A stretch of DNA of 64,000 bases from Corynebacterium suedekumii. Lineage in GTDB: Bacteria > Actinomycetota > Actinomycetes > Mycobacteriales > Mycobacteriaceae. Positions 35,570 through 46,400 of this stretch are shown in pieces. The notes below the pieces were generated by a model. It was given only the letters and a program-made list of their open reading frames with translations. It did no database searches and had not been told where the DNA came from. The stretch spans positions 744,001 to 808,000 of the forward strand of contig NZ_CP126970.1 of assembly GCF_030252185.1 (NCBI RefSeq), in the 5' to 3' direction. The stretch's first letter is position 1, and each line of letters begins with the position of its first letter. The position numbers were made by a program, and so were the translations under genes.

Positions 35570-35582
35570 TAGACTGCTAGGC
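35570..35582 (+). promoter_or_regulatory. -10 hexamer of a leaderless transporter transcript
   Basis: TAGACT (35570-35575), then 7 nt, then ATG 35583. The two divergent leaderless starts are only 42 bp apart. Confidence 0.45.
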
Positions 35583-36542
35583 ATGCTGTCCCGTCTCAAG
35601 CGGACTGACCCGCTCATCGTCCTCATCATCCTGGCGGTCATCGTCGCCATCATCGCCCCGGCCCGGGGGGAGTTCGCGGAATGGTTCGCGGTGGCCACGA
35701 ACCTGGCCATCGCGCTGCTGTTCTTCCTCTACGGTGCCCGTCTCTCGACGCGGGAGGCGCTCAACGGTCTACTGCACTGGAAGCTGCACCTGACCATCCT
35801 GGTGTTCACGTTCGTGGTGTTCCCCCTGCTGGGATGGGCGTTGCAGCCCTTGACGCTGGTCATCTCGGAGGGGCTCTACCTGGGCATTCTCTATCTCACC
35901 CTGGTGCCGTCGACGGTGCAGTCATCGGTGGCGTTCACGTCCATCGCCAAGGGCAACGTGGCGGGGTCGATCGTGGCGGCGAGTGCGTCGAACCTGGCGG
36001 GTGTGTTCCTCACGCCGTTGCTGGTGCTGCTGTTCATGTCCGCCGGTGACGGCGTTCACGTAGACGCCCAGGTGTTCATCGACATTGCGCTGCTCCTTCT
36101 CCTGCCGTTCGTCCTGGGGCAGCTGCTGCGCCGGTGGGTCAAGGGGATCGCGGCGAACAAGGCGACGAAGGTGGTGGACCGCGGGTCGATCACCATGGTC
36201 GTGTACTCGGCGTTCTCGGCGGGCATGGTGGACGGCGTGTGGGGTCAGGTGACGGTGGGGGAGATCATCTTCCTCGTCGTGTTCTCCACCATCTTCGTCG
36301 TGGTCATGCTCTGGCTCACCCGTTTCACCGCGCTGCGGCTGGGCTTCAACGACGCGGACATGAAGGCCATCCAGTTCTGTGGCACGAAGAAGTCGCTGGC
36401 GACGGGTCTGCCGATGGCCTCGGTCATCTTCGGCGGCGCCAGCCTCGGCCTGCTCATTCTGCCGTTGATGATCTTCCACCAGATCCAGCTGATGATCTGT
36501 TCCTGGCTTGCCGCACGCTACGCCCGCGAGCCTGCCGCCTGA
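35583..36542 (+). CDS. Bile acid:sodium symporter-family transporter (SBF-like)
   Basis: 319 residues, about ten membrane helices. The SBF-like (PF13593) pattern is visible: FFLYGARLSTREAL in helix 2, LVPSTVQSSVAFTSIAKGN with the crossover region, and FCGTKKSLATGLPMA near the end. YfeH/ASBT-like members carry organic anions; the corynebacterial substrate is not known. It ends 34 bp before parS site 5. Confidence 0.88.
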   Translation: MLSRLKRTDPLIVLIILAVIVAIIAPARGEFAEWFAVATNLAIALLFFLYGARLSTREALNGLLHWKLHLTILVFTFVVFPLLGWALQPLTLVISEGLYLGILYLTLVPSTVQSSVAFTSIAKGNVAGSIVAASASNLAGVFLTPLLVLLFMSAGDGVHVDAQVFIDIALLLLLPFVLGQLLRRWVKGIAANKATKVVDRGSITMVVYSAFSAGMVDGVWGQVTVGEIIFLVVFSTIFVVVMLWLTRFTALRLGFNDADMKAIQFCGTKKSLATGLPMASVIFGGASLGLLILPLMIFHQIQLMICSWLAARYAREPAA

Positions 36543-36576
36543 CCGTCGTTTGCCCTTCCGGCCGAAACCGCGCACG

Positions 36577-36897
36577 ATGTTTCACGTGAAACCACACATC
36601 TACGTCCGCATCGACATGACCATCCCCGGCGCCGGCTCCGTCATCCATCTGGCCGAACTCGCCGAGATCGACGAGGCCACCTGCCGGATGGTCCGCATCA
36701 TCGAGCTCGACCCGGCGGAGACGATCCGGGGTGCCGCCACGCAAAGCACCGTTGCCGGCATGGCGAACAAGCCGAATGACGTCGTCCCGCATCCGGACTC
36801 CTACACGGATTTCCCGGACATCGAGTCCCGCCCCATCGATGCCGAGGAGTTCGAGGGGCTGTGGGCGGAGGCCACCACGGCGTTCCCGGAGCTCTAG
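36577..36897 (+). CDS. Hypothetical protein whose start codon lies in a parS site
   Basis: 106 residues. ATG 36577 and the next codons (MFHVKP) are formed by parS site 5. An in-frame ATG at 36616 (MTIPGAG) is the alternative; neither has a clear ribosome site. The body (ELAEIDEATCRMVRIIELD...PIDAEEFEGLW) is a small alpha/beta protein resembling DUF6881-type proteins in layout, without firm assignment. No signal or membrane segment. Its stop shares CTAG with azlD. Confidence 0.65.
   Translation: MFHVKPHIYVRIDMTIPGAGSVIHLAELAEIDEATCRMVRIIELDPAETIRGAATQSTVAGMANKPNDVVPHPDSYTDFPDIESRPIDAEEFEGLWAEATTAFPEL
36578..36593. promoter_or_regulatory. parS: parS site 5 (over a start codon)
   Basis: TGTTTCACGTGAAACC, 15 of 16 matches, overlapping the start of the 106-residue gene. 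Confidence 0.88.
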
Positions 36898-37238
36898 AAG
36901 ACCAGGTTCACCAGGGCCATGTAGGCGACAGTGCCGCCGAGGATGGACAGGCCCGAATCCCGCTTCCAGGCGTGCAGCCCGAGGGTGACCGCCACCCCGC
37001 TGAGCGCAGCCGGCACGCCCCCGGGAGCTGATGCCTGCCCGAACAGTGTGTAGACCACGAGCACGGCCATGACCCCCACCGGCATCATGAGGCCCAGCAG
37101 GGCGAAGAACTGATTGCCCTTGAGCGCACGGACGAAGGCGAAGGGCAGCCATCGCAGAGCCACGGTGATCACGGCGATGGGGATGAGCACGGCAAGGGTC
37201 TGCGAGAGGGTGACGCCGTCGGGCAGTCCGTAGTCCAT
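36894..37238 (-). CDS. azlD: Branched-chain amino acid exporter small subunit (AzlD/BrnE)
   Basis: 114 residues, four membrane helices, with the AzlD hallmark ALRWLPFAFVRALKGNQFFALLGLMMPVG. It pairs with AzlC to export Leu, Ile, Val and possibly Met. ATG 37238 overlaps the azlC stop by one base (TGATG). No lrp regulator gene lies next to it, unlike brnFE in C. glutamicum. Confidence 0.88.
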   Translation of the reverse strand: MDYGLPDGVTLSQTLAVLIPIAVITVALRWLPFAFVRALKGNQFFALLGLMMPVGVMAVLVVYTLFGQASAPGGVPAALSGVAVTLGLHAWKRDSGLSILGGTVAYMALVNLVF

Positions 37239-37942
37239 CACACCCGCCATTCCAGGACGCGGTCCAGTCGCGGTGAGAGGTAGCGGGCGATGAGGATGAG
37301 GAAGTAGGCGCTCAGTGCGACCATGAGCAGCTGGCCGGGTACCAGCAGACCCGCGACGATGGCCAGCGCCCCCGCGATGAGGACCAGCGAAAGATCCCGG
37401 TTGTTCTGGAACGTCTCCCACGCGAGGACGACGAACAGGGCGACGAGGGCGAACTCCATGCCCTGGATACCGGCCGGGATGATCTCACCGACCAGGGCAC
37501 CGACGATGCCCGGCACCACCCACATGGTCTGACAGAACAGCTGGATGGTCAGCAAGCGGGGCCCGGAGATTCTTCCCGGCGGTCGGGCCGAGGCGATGGC
37601 GTAGGACTCGTCCGTCAGGGAATACGTCGAGTACGCCCTGCCCGCGGGGGAGGAGATGGCGTCCCGGGGGAAGGTGAGCCCGTAGAAGATGTGCCGGAAG
37701 TTGACCATCAGGCCGGTGATCGCCGCGGAGACGGGGCCGACGCCGGCGGTGACGAGGTTGATGGCCAGGAACTCCATGGAGCCGGCGTAGATGACGATGG
37801 AGAAGATCGGCGTCCACCACCAGGCGAATCCCACCTGGGTCATGAGCAGGCCGAAGGCCAGGCCCAGCGGGATGAGTCCGAGGGCCACGGCCCAGGCCTC
37901 GCGGATCCCTCCGCGGATCTCCGGGAGGGCGGATCCGCTCAT
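37238..37942 (-). CDS. azlC: Branched-chain amino acid exporter large subunit (AzlC/BrnF)
   Basis: 234 residues, seven membrane helices. Family features: VALGLIPLGLAFGLLM, IYAGSMEFLAINLV, VNFRHIFYGLTFP and TDESYAI. Coupled by one-base TGATG overlaps to yqgE upstream and azlD downstream, so the unit cca-yqgE-azlC-azlD is one transcript. Confidence 0.9.
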   Translation of the reverse strand: MSGSALPEIRGGIREAWAVALGLIPLGLAFGLLMTQVGFAWWWTPIFSIVIYAGSMEFLAINLVTAGVGPVSAAITGLMVNFRHIFYGLTFPRDAISSPAGRAYSTYSLTDESYAIASARPPGRISGPRLLTIQLFCQTMWVVPGIVGALVGEIIPAGIQGMEFALVALFVVLAWETFQNNRDLSLVLIAGALAIVAGLLVPGQLLMVALSAYFLILIARYLSPRLDRVLEWRV

Positions 37943-38553
37943 CAGTTGTCCACCAGCTCCGCGGGGAAGGTGGAGAACAGTGGCAGGGGCATCTGCTGGC
38001 GGCGCATGACATCTCCCCAGAGGTCGGCTCGGCCGGGGGCGATGACGTCGGTGGGCAGGGCGGGGGCGACGAACCAGTCGCCGCGCTCGATCTCCTCGGC
38101 CAGCTGACCGGGCTCCCATTCGGCGTAGCCGGCGAACAGGCGGATGCCCTCCACGAGGTCGACGATCTCCTCGGGCTCGGCCCGCAGGTCGACGTGAGCG
38201 AGGCGGTTGGCCAGTCGGTTGAGCTGGGGGGACTGCTTCGGGTCCACGCCCGCCTTGGTCATGGCAAGGCCGACGACGGACTGCTGGTTGAGCGGGCCGC
38301 CGATGTAGAGGGCCTGGGGTTTGGCCACGGCGGGGAGCCATTCGGGCATGACGTTGAACACTGCGACGTCGCTCCGCGAGGCGAGGTTGACGCCGAAGGT
38401 GAGGTGTTCGTTGTGCTCGATGATGAGCACGACGCTGCGGTTGAACTCGTCCGACATCATGCCCGGGGCGGCGACGAGCAGCATGCCGGGTTCCGGGTCG
38501 TTGCGCTCGAGGGCGTTGAACAGACGGTCGGCGTAGAAGTCTGGCGTGGACAC
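37942..38553 (-). CDS. yqgE: YqgE/AlgH-family protein
   Basis: 203 residues. PGMLLVAAPGMMSDEFNRSVVLIIEH is the DUF179 opening, with GVNLASRS, LYIGGPLNQQSVV and FAGYAEWEPGQLAEEI. The function is unclear (AlgH was once linked to alginate regulation). GTG 38553 is preceded by AAAGGAGG, which decides the start over a longer in-frame reading. 13 bp after cca. Confidence 0.9.
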   Translation of the reverse strand: MSTPDFYADRLFNALERNDPEPGMLLVAAPGMMSDEFNRSVVLIIEHNEHLTFGVNLASRSDVAVFNVMPEWLPAVAKPQALYIGGPLNQQSVVGLAMTKAGVDPKQSPQLNRLANRLAHVDLRAEPEEIVDLVEGIRLFAGYAEWEPGQLAEEIERGDWFVAPALPTDVIAPGRADLWGDVMRRQQMPLPLFSTFPAELVDN

Positions 38554-38566
38554 GCGGCGCCCTCCT

Positions 38567-40060
38567 TTAGTTGGTCTCCTGTGACTGTTCAGCTTCCCAC
38601 CATGCCCGGAGTTCCGCAATTGCGTCGTCCCGGTCGAGCGGTCCCCGTTCGAGGCGCAGCTCCTTGAGGAAGGCCCAGGCCCGGCCGACGTCGGGGCCGG
38701 GGCGCAGGCCGAGGATGGTCATGATCTCGTTGCCGTCGAGGTCGGGGCGCACGCGGGCGAGGTCCTCCCGGGCGGCGAGGTCGTCGATACGCTCCTCCAG
38801 GTGGTCGTAGGTGCGCTGGAGGCGGGCGGCCTTCTTCTTGTTGCGGGTGGTGCAGTCGGCGCGCACGAGCTTGTGCAGGCGGGGCAGGAGTTCCCCGGCG
38901 TCGTTGACGTAGCGGCGCACCGCGGAGTCGGTCCACTGGCCCTCGCCGAAGCCGTGGAAGCGCATGTGGAGGTAGACGAGTTGACTGACGTCGTTGGTGA
39001 CGTGCTTGGGGTACTTGAGCGCCCGGAGGCGTTTGCGCACGAGTTTGGAGCCGACGACCTCGTGGTGGTGGAAGGAGACGCGGCCGTCCTCGGAGAAGTC
39101 GCGGGTGGCGGGCTTGCCGGAGTCGTGGAGCAGGGCGGCCCAGCGGAGGACGAGGTCGGGGCCGTCCTCCTCCTGGTCCATGGCCTGGCGCAGGACCTGC
39201 ATGGAGTGGGCGTAGACGTCCTTGTGCTGGCGGTGTTCGTCCTGGGTGAGCCGCATGGCGGGGATCTCGGGGAACACGTGCTCGGCGATACCGGTGATGA
39301 CCAGGAGGTTCATGCCGGCCCAGGGGGCGTCGCCGAGCATGAGCTTGTCCAGTTCGACCTGGATACGTTCGACGGTGATCCGGTTGATCTCGGTGGCCAT
39401 GTCCGTCATCGCCGCCTTCACCCGGTCGGCGACACCGAAGCCGAGCTGGGAGACGAAGCGGGCAGCCCGGAGCATGCGCAGCGGGTCGTCGTGGAAGGAG
39501 ATCTCCGGGGCGGCCGGGGTGTCCAGGCGCCGGCGGGCGAGGTCGTCGAGGCCGCCGACGGGGTCGTGGAAGCGAGCGGCCAGCTCCCCGTCCGACAGGA
39601 GCAGTTCGACGGCCATGGCGTTGACGCGGAAGTCGCGGCGGACGAGGTCGCCCTCGAGGGTGTCGCCGAAGACGACCTCGGGGTTGCGGGAGTCGCCGTC
39701 GTAGGTGTCGGAGCGGAAGGTGGTGATCTCGATCTGCTGGCCGGACTTCACGGCGGAGACGGTGCCGAACTCGATGCCGGTGTCCCAGACGGTCTCGGCC
39801 CAGGCGTCGAGGATCTCGTGGACGGTGTCGGGGCGGGCCGGGGTGGTGAAGTCGAGGTCGTTGCCCAGGCGGCCGAGGATGGCGTCGCGGACGGAGCCAC
39901 CGACGAGGTAGAGGGGGAGCTCGCGGCGGGTGAACTCGGCGACGAGGTCGGTGAGGACGGGGGCGAGGCCGACGATGGTCTGCTCCGCCCGCGCCAGGAG
40001 GGCGAGCGGGGGCAGGGGAGTGGATGCGTCAGCAGTCTCGGTGGGGTCCTCGTCAATCAC
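38567..40060 (-). CDS. cca: CCA tRNA nucleotidyltransferase
   Basis: 497 residues; adds or repairs the CCA end of tRNAs. The class II head has [20 protein letters not shown] and [10 protein letters not shown], the flexible loop and [17 protein letters not shown]; an HD domain follows ([11 protein letters not shown]...HHHEVVG). GTG 40060 follows TAGACT by 8 nt. Corynebacterial members are class II bacterial enzymes like this. Divergent from the Nudix gene. Confidence 0.95.
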   Translation of the reverse strand: MIDEDPTETADASTPLPPLALLARAEQTIVGLAPVLTDLVAEFTRRELPLYLVGGSVRDAILGRLGNDLDFTTPARPDTVHEILDAWAETVWDTGIEFGTVSAVKSGQQIEITTFRSDTYDGDSRNPEVVFGDTLEGDLVRRDFRVNAMAVELLLSDGELAARFHDPVGGLDDLARRRLDTPAAPEISFHDDPLRMLRAARFVSQLGFGVADRVKAAMTDMATEINRITVERIQVELDKLMLGDAPWAGMNLLVITGIAEHVFPEIPAMRLTQDEHRQHKDVYAHSMQVLRQAMDQEEDGPDLVLRWAALLHDSGKPATRDFSEDGRVSFHHHEVVGSKLVRKRLRALKYPKHVTNDVSQLVYLHMRFHGFGEGQWTDSAVRRYVNDAGELLPRLHKLVRADCTTRNKKKAARLQRTYDHLEERIDDLAAREDLARVRPDLDGNEIMTILGLRPGPDVGRAWAFLKELRLERGPLDRDDAIAELRAWWEAEQSQETN

Positions 40061-40122
40061 ATCGTCCGAGTCTACCGGGGAGACACGGAGGTCCGGGAAT
40101 TCGAAACAGCCGCACCACGGGT

Positions 40123-40135
40123 TACGATCAGGGGA
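40123..40135 (+). promoter_or_regulatory. -10 hexamer of a leaderless Nudix-gene transcript
   Basis: TACGAT (40123-40128), then 7 nt, then ATG 40136. Confidence 0.4.
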
Positions 40136-40945
40136 ATGACTGACAATGAACGACCCCAGGCGGGATCCGGATCCTCCGGCTCATCCTCCGGGTCGGATTC
40201 CCAGGGCCCGAAGCGCCGGCGTCGCCGTCGGCCACGTCGTCGTGCCCAGGGGGAGCAGGGTCAGCAGCAGAAGTCCGGCCAGAAGGCACAGCAGAAGTCC
40301 CAGCCCGCCGAGGGTGAGGAGTCCCGCAAGGGCGGGAACCGGGGGCGTCGCAAAGCGGGGGGCCGTAACCGCCGCCGCTCGCCGCAGCAGACGCAGCGAG
40401 GGCGGCAGCCGCAGAAGCGACGGAATCAGAGCAACAGCCGGATGGTCACCCGGGATGAGACGTCCGCGGGTGGGCTCGTCGTCTCCGGCCTGGCCGAGGC
40501 GGTCAACGATGCCGGCGATGTCGATCTGACCAGGGTGTATGTCGCACTCATCGGCCGGCTGGACCGGCGTGGGCGACTGCTGTGGTCCATGCCGAAGGGG
40601 CATGTGGAGCCGGGCGAGGACCGTCGCGCCACCGCCGAGCGCGAGGTGTGGGAGGAGACCGGCGTCTACGGCGAGGCGTTCGCCGACCTGGGTGTCATCG
40701 ACTACTGGTTCGTCTCCGAGGGGGTGCGCATCCACAAGACGGTGCACCACCACCTGCTGCGTTTCGTCGACGGGGACCTCAATGACGAGGATCCGGAGGT
40801 CACCGAGGTCGCCTGGATCCCGGTCGCCGAACTCATCGAGCATCTCGCGTACGCGGATGAGCGCAAACTGGCGCGCACCGCGCATGACCTCCTGCCGGAC
40901 CTCGCGCGGGAGGAGAAGGCGGCCGGAAGGACCACCCCGCGGTGA
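40136..40945 (+). CDS. Nudix hydrolase with long basic disordered N-terminus
   Basis: 269 residues. The first 100 are low-complexity: Ser/Gly, then Arg/Lys/Gln-rich ([26 protein letters not shown]), probably nucleic-acid or membrane-surface binding. The Nudix fold follows, with box [22 protein letters not shown], preceded by SAGGLVV. MutT-like substrate range is open; mycobacterial homologues sit in the same place beside cca and murJ. It overlaps the next gene by 4 bp. Confidence 0.88.
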   Translation: MTDNERPQAGSGSSGSSSGSDSQGPKRRRRRRPRRRAQGEQGQQQKSGQKAQQKSQPAEGEESRKGGNRGRRKAGGRNRRRSPQQTQRGRQPQKRRNQSNSRMVTRDETSAGGLVVSGLAEAVNDAGDVDLTRVYVALIGRLDRRGRLLWSMPKGHVEPGEDRRATAEREVWEETGVYGEAFADLGVIDYWFVSEGVRIHKTVHHHLLRFVDGDLNDEDPEVTEVAWIPVAELIEHLAYADERKLARTAHDLLPDLAREEKAAGRTTPR

Positions 40946-43487
40946 GGTGGCGCGTCCTCTCCGCCGCGACCGTGGCGGGCGTGTGCTTGTCGACGGCCGC
41001 CCCCCTCGCCGTGGCACTTCCCGCCCCGGTGTCCCCGTCGGACCCCTCCGTGGCGGAGCAGTGGGTCAACCCCGCCGCCCGAGCCGATGAATCCGCCCAG
41101 ATCGGCCTGCGCGTCATCGACGCCCCCGCTCTCGGTGCGGCGCAGCTGTCGCCCGATCAACCGCTCCGGGTGACCCTCTCGGTGTTCAACAACTCGGATG
41201 AGGAGGTCACCGACCTCTCCATCGTCGCCCGCCGCGCCGACGCGTCCCCGTCGGTGGGGGAGGCCCGCCGGATCCTCAGCCTGTCCCGGGAGGCCTACCC
41301 CTACTTCGGGCCCGACCTGGACCTGTCGGATCCGCTGGCGGCGGGCGAGCGGCGCGAGATCTCCTTCACCGTCCCCGCCCGTGAGCTCTCACTGACCCCG
41401 GGGGCGACCTACCCGGTGATGTTCTCCCTGTCCGGGTCCACCGGCGAGGGACTGCAGCAGCTGGGCACCGAACGGCTCCTGGTCACCGTGGGGGAACAGG
41501 CCCCGGCCGAGGACGTGGACACCCCGCCGGAGCAGATTCCCGGCCTGAGCCTGATCTATCCGCTCACCGCCGAGGTGGACATCGTCCCCGGTGAGACGGG
41601 CACGGCACCCGAGGACCCCCCGTTGATCCTCGCCTCCGACCAACTGGCTGGCCAGCTCTCGCCCGGCGGACGACTGAGCGAACTGCTCGCGGACTGGCGC
41701 ACGACCACCGACGAGGTGCGGTCCAGTTCCTGCCTCGCCCTCGACCCGGCGCTGGTGGACACCGTCGCCCGGATGGCCGAGGGTTACACCGTCTCCGACA
41801 CCCGGCCCGCGCTGGTGACCGAGCCGCAGCGCCTGCGCGACAGCTGGTTCACGGAGCAGGGCACCGAGGTCGGACAGCCCGGCCGGGGGGCCGCCGACGC
41901 CGACCGGTGGTTGAGCGATCTCGCCGAGACCGCCGCCACCGGCTGCACCGTCGCCCTGCCGTGGGGCAACGCGGACCTCAACGCCGTGGCCGCCACCGGT
42001 GACGAATGGCTGTTCCGGGAGGCCGTCCAACGCGGGCCGGCGACCCTGCAGTCGGTGCTCGGGGTGGTGCCCGAGGGCAACATCGTGGTCCCCGGCCCCG
42101 GATACGTCACCGAGCAGGCGGCCCCGCGGCTGGCGTGGGCGGACCAGAGCTCCTCCGACATCCTCACCACGGGCATGCAGCAGGCGTGGGAGGAGTCCGT
42201 CGCCCGCCTCACCCCCCGCGACCCGGGCGGTGACGACGACTCCGCCCTCGAGTCCACCGACGTGCCCACCCCGTCCCCGGCCGGCCCGCCCGCCCCGGAG
42301 GAGCCGGTGCGGGTGCTCGTCGCCGACAACACCGTGTGGTCGGCCCCGCAGGCCGGCCCGTTCGCCAGCCTGGCGCCGGGCATCACGGCGGTCACCTACC
42401 CGGGTGCCCTCGGCGCCGTCCTGGCCGCCACCGGTCCCGCCCCGGTGACCACCGGTTACTCCAACCCGGACAGCCGCATCGACTACCGTGCGGACTCCAC
42501 CACGGCGCGGGCCGTCACCGCCGGGGCCGCGCTGCGCCTGGCCGTGGACCGGCAGACCCTGCCCGGTGACTGGGCCGAGAGCCCCGAGCCCGTCCTCGCC
42601 GTGCCACCCACCCACCTGGACCCGGAGACCGGGGCGGTACTGCTCGACACCGCCGCCGAGCTGCTTGCCGACGACCGCGCCCGCCCCGTCCCCCTCACCG
42701 AGGCCGTCACCCCGTCCCCGACGCAGCAGGCCGACCTCGACGCCCAGCAACCGGTCCCGCCGACGCCGGGCAGTGCCCGCTTCGGCTCGCCCTACCCCGA
42801 TCCGGCCGTGGTCACCGACGCGGAGACCCTGCGCGCCGGCCAGCAGGCCCGCTACATCGATGACCTCACCCGCATGGCGGTCAACGATCCCGCCATCTCC
42901 CTGTCCCGCTACGGTTTCACGCTGCCCCTGCGCCGGGACGTGCTGACATCGTTGACGGCGACGTCGAGAAGCTCCTCGGCACCCACGAGGACGCGGTGGA
43001 GCGCACCGACGCCCGGCTCGACGGCAACCGGCGCACGCTGCAGGAGCTGCGCGGGTCGGTGGCGCTCATCCCGCCGGGCAACGTCTACACCCGGGTGTCG
43101 GAGAGTTCACCGCTGCTCATCGTCGCCGAGAACGGCCTGCCACTGCCCGTCGAGGCCGAGCTGGCGTACTCCGGGCCGGACGGCGCGCGGATCTCCGTGC
43201 CCGAGCGGGTCCACATCCCCGCCCACGGCTCGATCACCGTGCAGATGACCGCCGACCTGCCCACCGCCCGGGACCAGACACAGCTGACCCTGTGGCTGGC
43301 CACACTCGACGGCTCACCGATCTCCACACCGGTGGATATCACCGTGCAGACGCGGGCCGGTATCGTCGGCACGTACGGAATCGGCCTGCTGCTGGTCGTG
43401 GGGCTGTCCCTGGCACTGTTGTTCCGGGTCGGCCGCCGCCGTAAACAGCAGAGACAACACCGGCAGCACCGCCGCAGACGTGGCTGA
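40942..43487 (+). pseudogene. DUF6049 secreted membrane-anchored protein, frameshifted
   Basis: N-terminal signal peptide (about 1-26, AATVAGVCLSTAAPLAVALP), a large extracytoplasmic region and a C-terminal membrane helix with basic tail, the layout of the DUF6049 protein encoded upstream of murJ in mycolic-acid bacteria. The first frame reads to RRDVLTSLTA near 42960 and then degenerates; the second frame supplies DVEKLLGTHEDAVERTDARL and the rest to 43487. Inserting one G at 42960 joins them into about 848 residues. So a 1-nt deletion (real or technical) splits the gene. Its start is coupled to the Nudix gene. Confidence 0.85.
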
Positions 43488-43495
43488 CCCACGGA

Positions 43496-46400
43496 TTGGA
43501 CACCCCTGAGAATGGTGACGCAGTGACCCCCACCGACAACGCCCCCGCCGCCGGCCACCGGTCGCGCTTCGTCGAGCCCTCCCCGCCGGCCCCGGTCCCC
43601 GAGGCCCGCACCACCGGAGCGGTGACACCGGCGGCGGACCAGGACCGCTCGACGCTGACCACCGCCCCCGGGATGGACGTCCCGGCGGTGGCGGACAACG
43701 CCGTCGTGGAGACGCAGGTCGCCTCCGACGCCGACGTCGTCCGCGCCGGTGGCTCCATGGCGGTGGCGACCCTCATCTCCCGCATCACCGGGTTCCTGCG
43801 CAACCTGCTCATCGGTGCCGCGCTCGGCTCGGCGATCGCGTCGGCGTTCAACACCGCCAACACGCTGCCCAACCTCATCACCGAGATCGTCCTCGGCGCC
43901 GTCCTCACCTCCCTGGTGGTGCCGGTGCTCGTCCGCGCGGAGAAGGAGGACCCCGACCGGGGTGCCGCCTTCTTCCGCCGACTGTTCACCCTCTCGGCGA
44001 CGCTGCTCATCGTGGTCACGCTGCTGGCCACCTTCGCCGCGCCCTTCCTCACCCGGCTGGCCCTCGACGAGGACGGCCAGGTCAACGTCATCCAGTCGAC
44101 GTCCTTCGCCTTCCTGCTGCTGCCGCAGATCTTCTTCTACGGCATCTTCTCTCTGTTCATGGCGGTGCTCAACACCAAGGGCATCTTCAAACCGGGTGCC
44201 TGGGCGCCGGTGGCGAACAACGTCGTCTCCATCACCGTCCTCGTCCTCTACTGGACGATCCCCGGCTCCCTCAACCCCGCCGCCCCCTCCGGCCTGAGTG
44301 ACCCGCACGTTCTGCTCCTCGGCCTGGGCACCACCCTCGGCGTGGTGGTCCAGGCCCTGATCATGCTGCCGTACCTGAAGAAGGCCGGCGTGGATCTGCG
44401 GCCGCTGTGGGGGCTGGATGACCGGCTCAAGCAGTTCGGCGGCATGGCCCTGGCCATCGTCGTCTACGTCGCCGTCTCCCAGGCCGGCTACCTGGTGACC
44501 ACCCGCATCGCCTCCATCTCGGACGCGGCCGCCCCGAACATCTACCAGCAGGCGTGGCTGCTGCTCCAGGTGCCCTACGGCATCATCGGCGTCACCCTGC
44601 TCACCGCGATCATGCCGCGGCTGTCGCGCAACGCCGCCGACGGTGACGACGCCGCCGTGGTCGGCGACCTCAACCTGGCCAGCAAGCTCACCTTCATCGC
44701 CCTCATCCCGGTCGTGGTGTTCTTCACCGCCTTCGGCCCGCAGATCGGCAACGCGCTGTTCGCCTACGGCAAGTTCGACACCGAATCCGCCACCCTGCTC
44801 GGCCTCACCCTCAGCTTCTCCGCCTTCACCCTCATCCCCTACGCGCTGGTCCTGCTGCACCTGCGTGTGTTCTACGCCCGCGAGGAGGCGTGGACCCCGA
44901 CCTTCATCATCGCCGGCATCACCGCCACGAAGATCCTGCTGTCCATGCTCGCCCCGCTCGTGGCCACCTCCCCGTCCCGGGTGGTCATCCTCCTCGGTGC
45001 CGCCAACGGCTTCGGCTTCGTCGCCGGCGCGGTCATCGGCGCCCTGCTGCTGCGCCGCAAGCTCGGGCACCTGGGCACCCGCTCCCTGCTGCGCACCACC
45101 CTGTGGGCCGCCGCCGCGTCCCTCATCGGCATCGCCGTCGCCCTGGTCACCGACTTCCTCCTCCTGCTGCTCGCCGGCGGCATCCTCGAGCCGCTGGGCT
45201 CCGTCGGCTTCCTCCTCCGGATCGGTGTCGACGGCGTCATCTTCCTCATCGCCACCGGCATCGCCCTGTCCTTCTCCGGGCTGCCGGAGGTGCAGAACCT
45301 CGGTCGCGCCCTGGCCCGGATCCCCGGCCTGTCCCGCTTCGTCCGCCCCGACACCAGCCTGGCCATCGAGGTCGAGGCCCCCAGTGCCACGGAGCGCTCC
45401 GCCCAGCTGCTGGCCATGGACGCCTTCAACTCCTCGCCCGTCCCGCCGCCGATGTCCGCCGGCGTCGTCCGGGGCCCTCGCCTGGTGCCCGGTGCACCGG
45501 TCTCCGACGGCCGTTTCCGGCTCCTCGCCGACCACGGCTCCGTGCCCGGCGCCCGCTTCTGGCAGGCCAAGGAGCTGGCCACCGGCCGGACCGTCGCGCT
45601 GACCTTCGTGGACACCACCGGCAACGCCCCACTCGCCCCCGCCAGCCCCGCCGCGGCCGCCGGCGTCGCCGCCGAGGTCTCCCGCCGCACCCGCAAACTC
45701 ACCGAGATCGACGGCGTGGCCGCCGACATCGAGGTCCTGGCCTACCGTTCCGGCTGCCTCGTCGTCGCCGACTGGGTGCCCGGCTCCGCCCTCAAGGCCG
45801 TCGCCGAGGCCGATGACCGCCTCGACCCGCAGGCCGTCGCCCTGGCCCTGGCCCCGCTGGCCGACGCCGCCGCCGAGGCCCACGCCCGCAACACTCCGCT
45901 CGGCCTGGACAACCGCGCCCGTATCCGCATCTCCACCGCCGGTTCGGCCGTCCTGGCCTTCCCGGCCGTGCTCGCCGACTCCTCGCGCGACCGCGACCGT
46001 GCGGCCATCGCCTCGGCCCTGACCCTGCTCGCCTCATCGAGCACCGGCCTCGATGAGCTGGTCGAGACCGCCCGCGACGAGGACACCGACATGTCCACCC
46101 TCGCCACCCGTCTCCGCGCCTTCGGTGGGGTCGAGGAAGAGTCCGTCCCGCCGACGGAGGCGGACGCGGAGAGCACCGGGGAGATCCTCGTGGTCACCGA
46201 GGATTCCGCCCCGAAGCCCTCCGAGCGCCCCGGCTTCGGCTCCAAGTCCTACTCCGGGAAGATGACCGCGGTCATCGCGGTGCTCGCCATCACCGCCGTC
46301 GTGCTCGTCGCCGTCCTGACCACCTACGTGGCCAGCCTGTTCAGCACCTCCGACGACGGCCCCGTCAACCCCGAGTCGATCCAGGGCTCCCGGACGGAGA

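Noticed and set aside
43085..45883. Long minus-strand open frame antisense to murJ
   Set aside because: High-GC shadow frame; the Gly/Glu/Val-rich translation has no domain, and murJ on the other strand is well supported.
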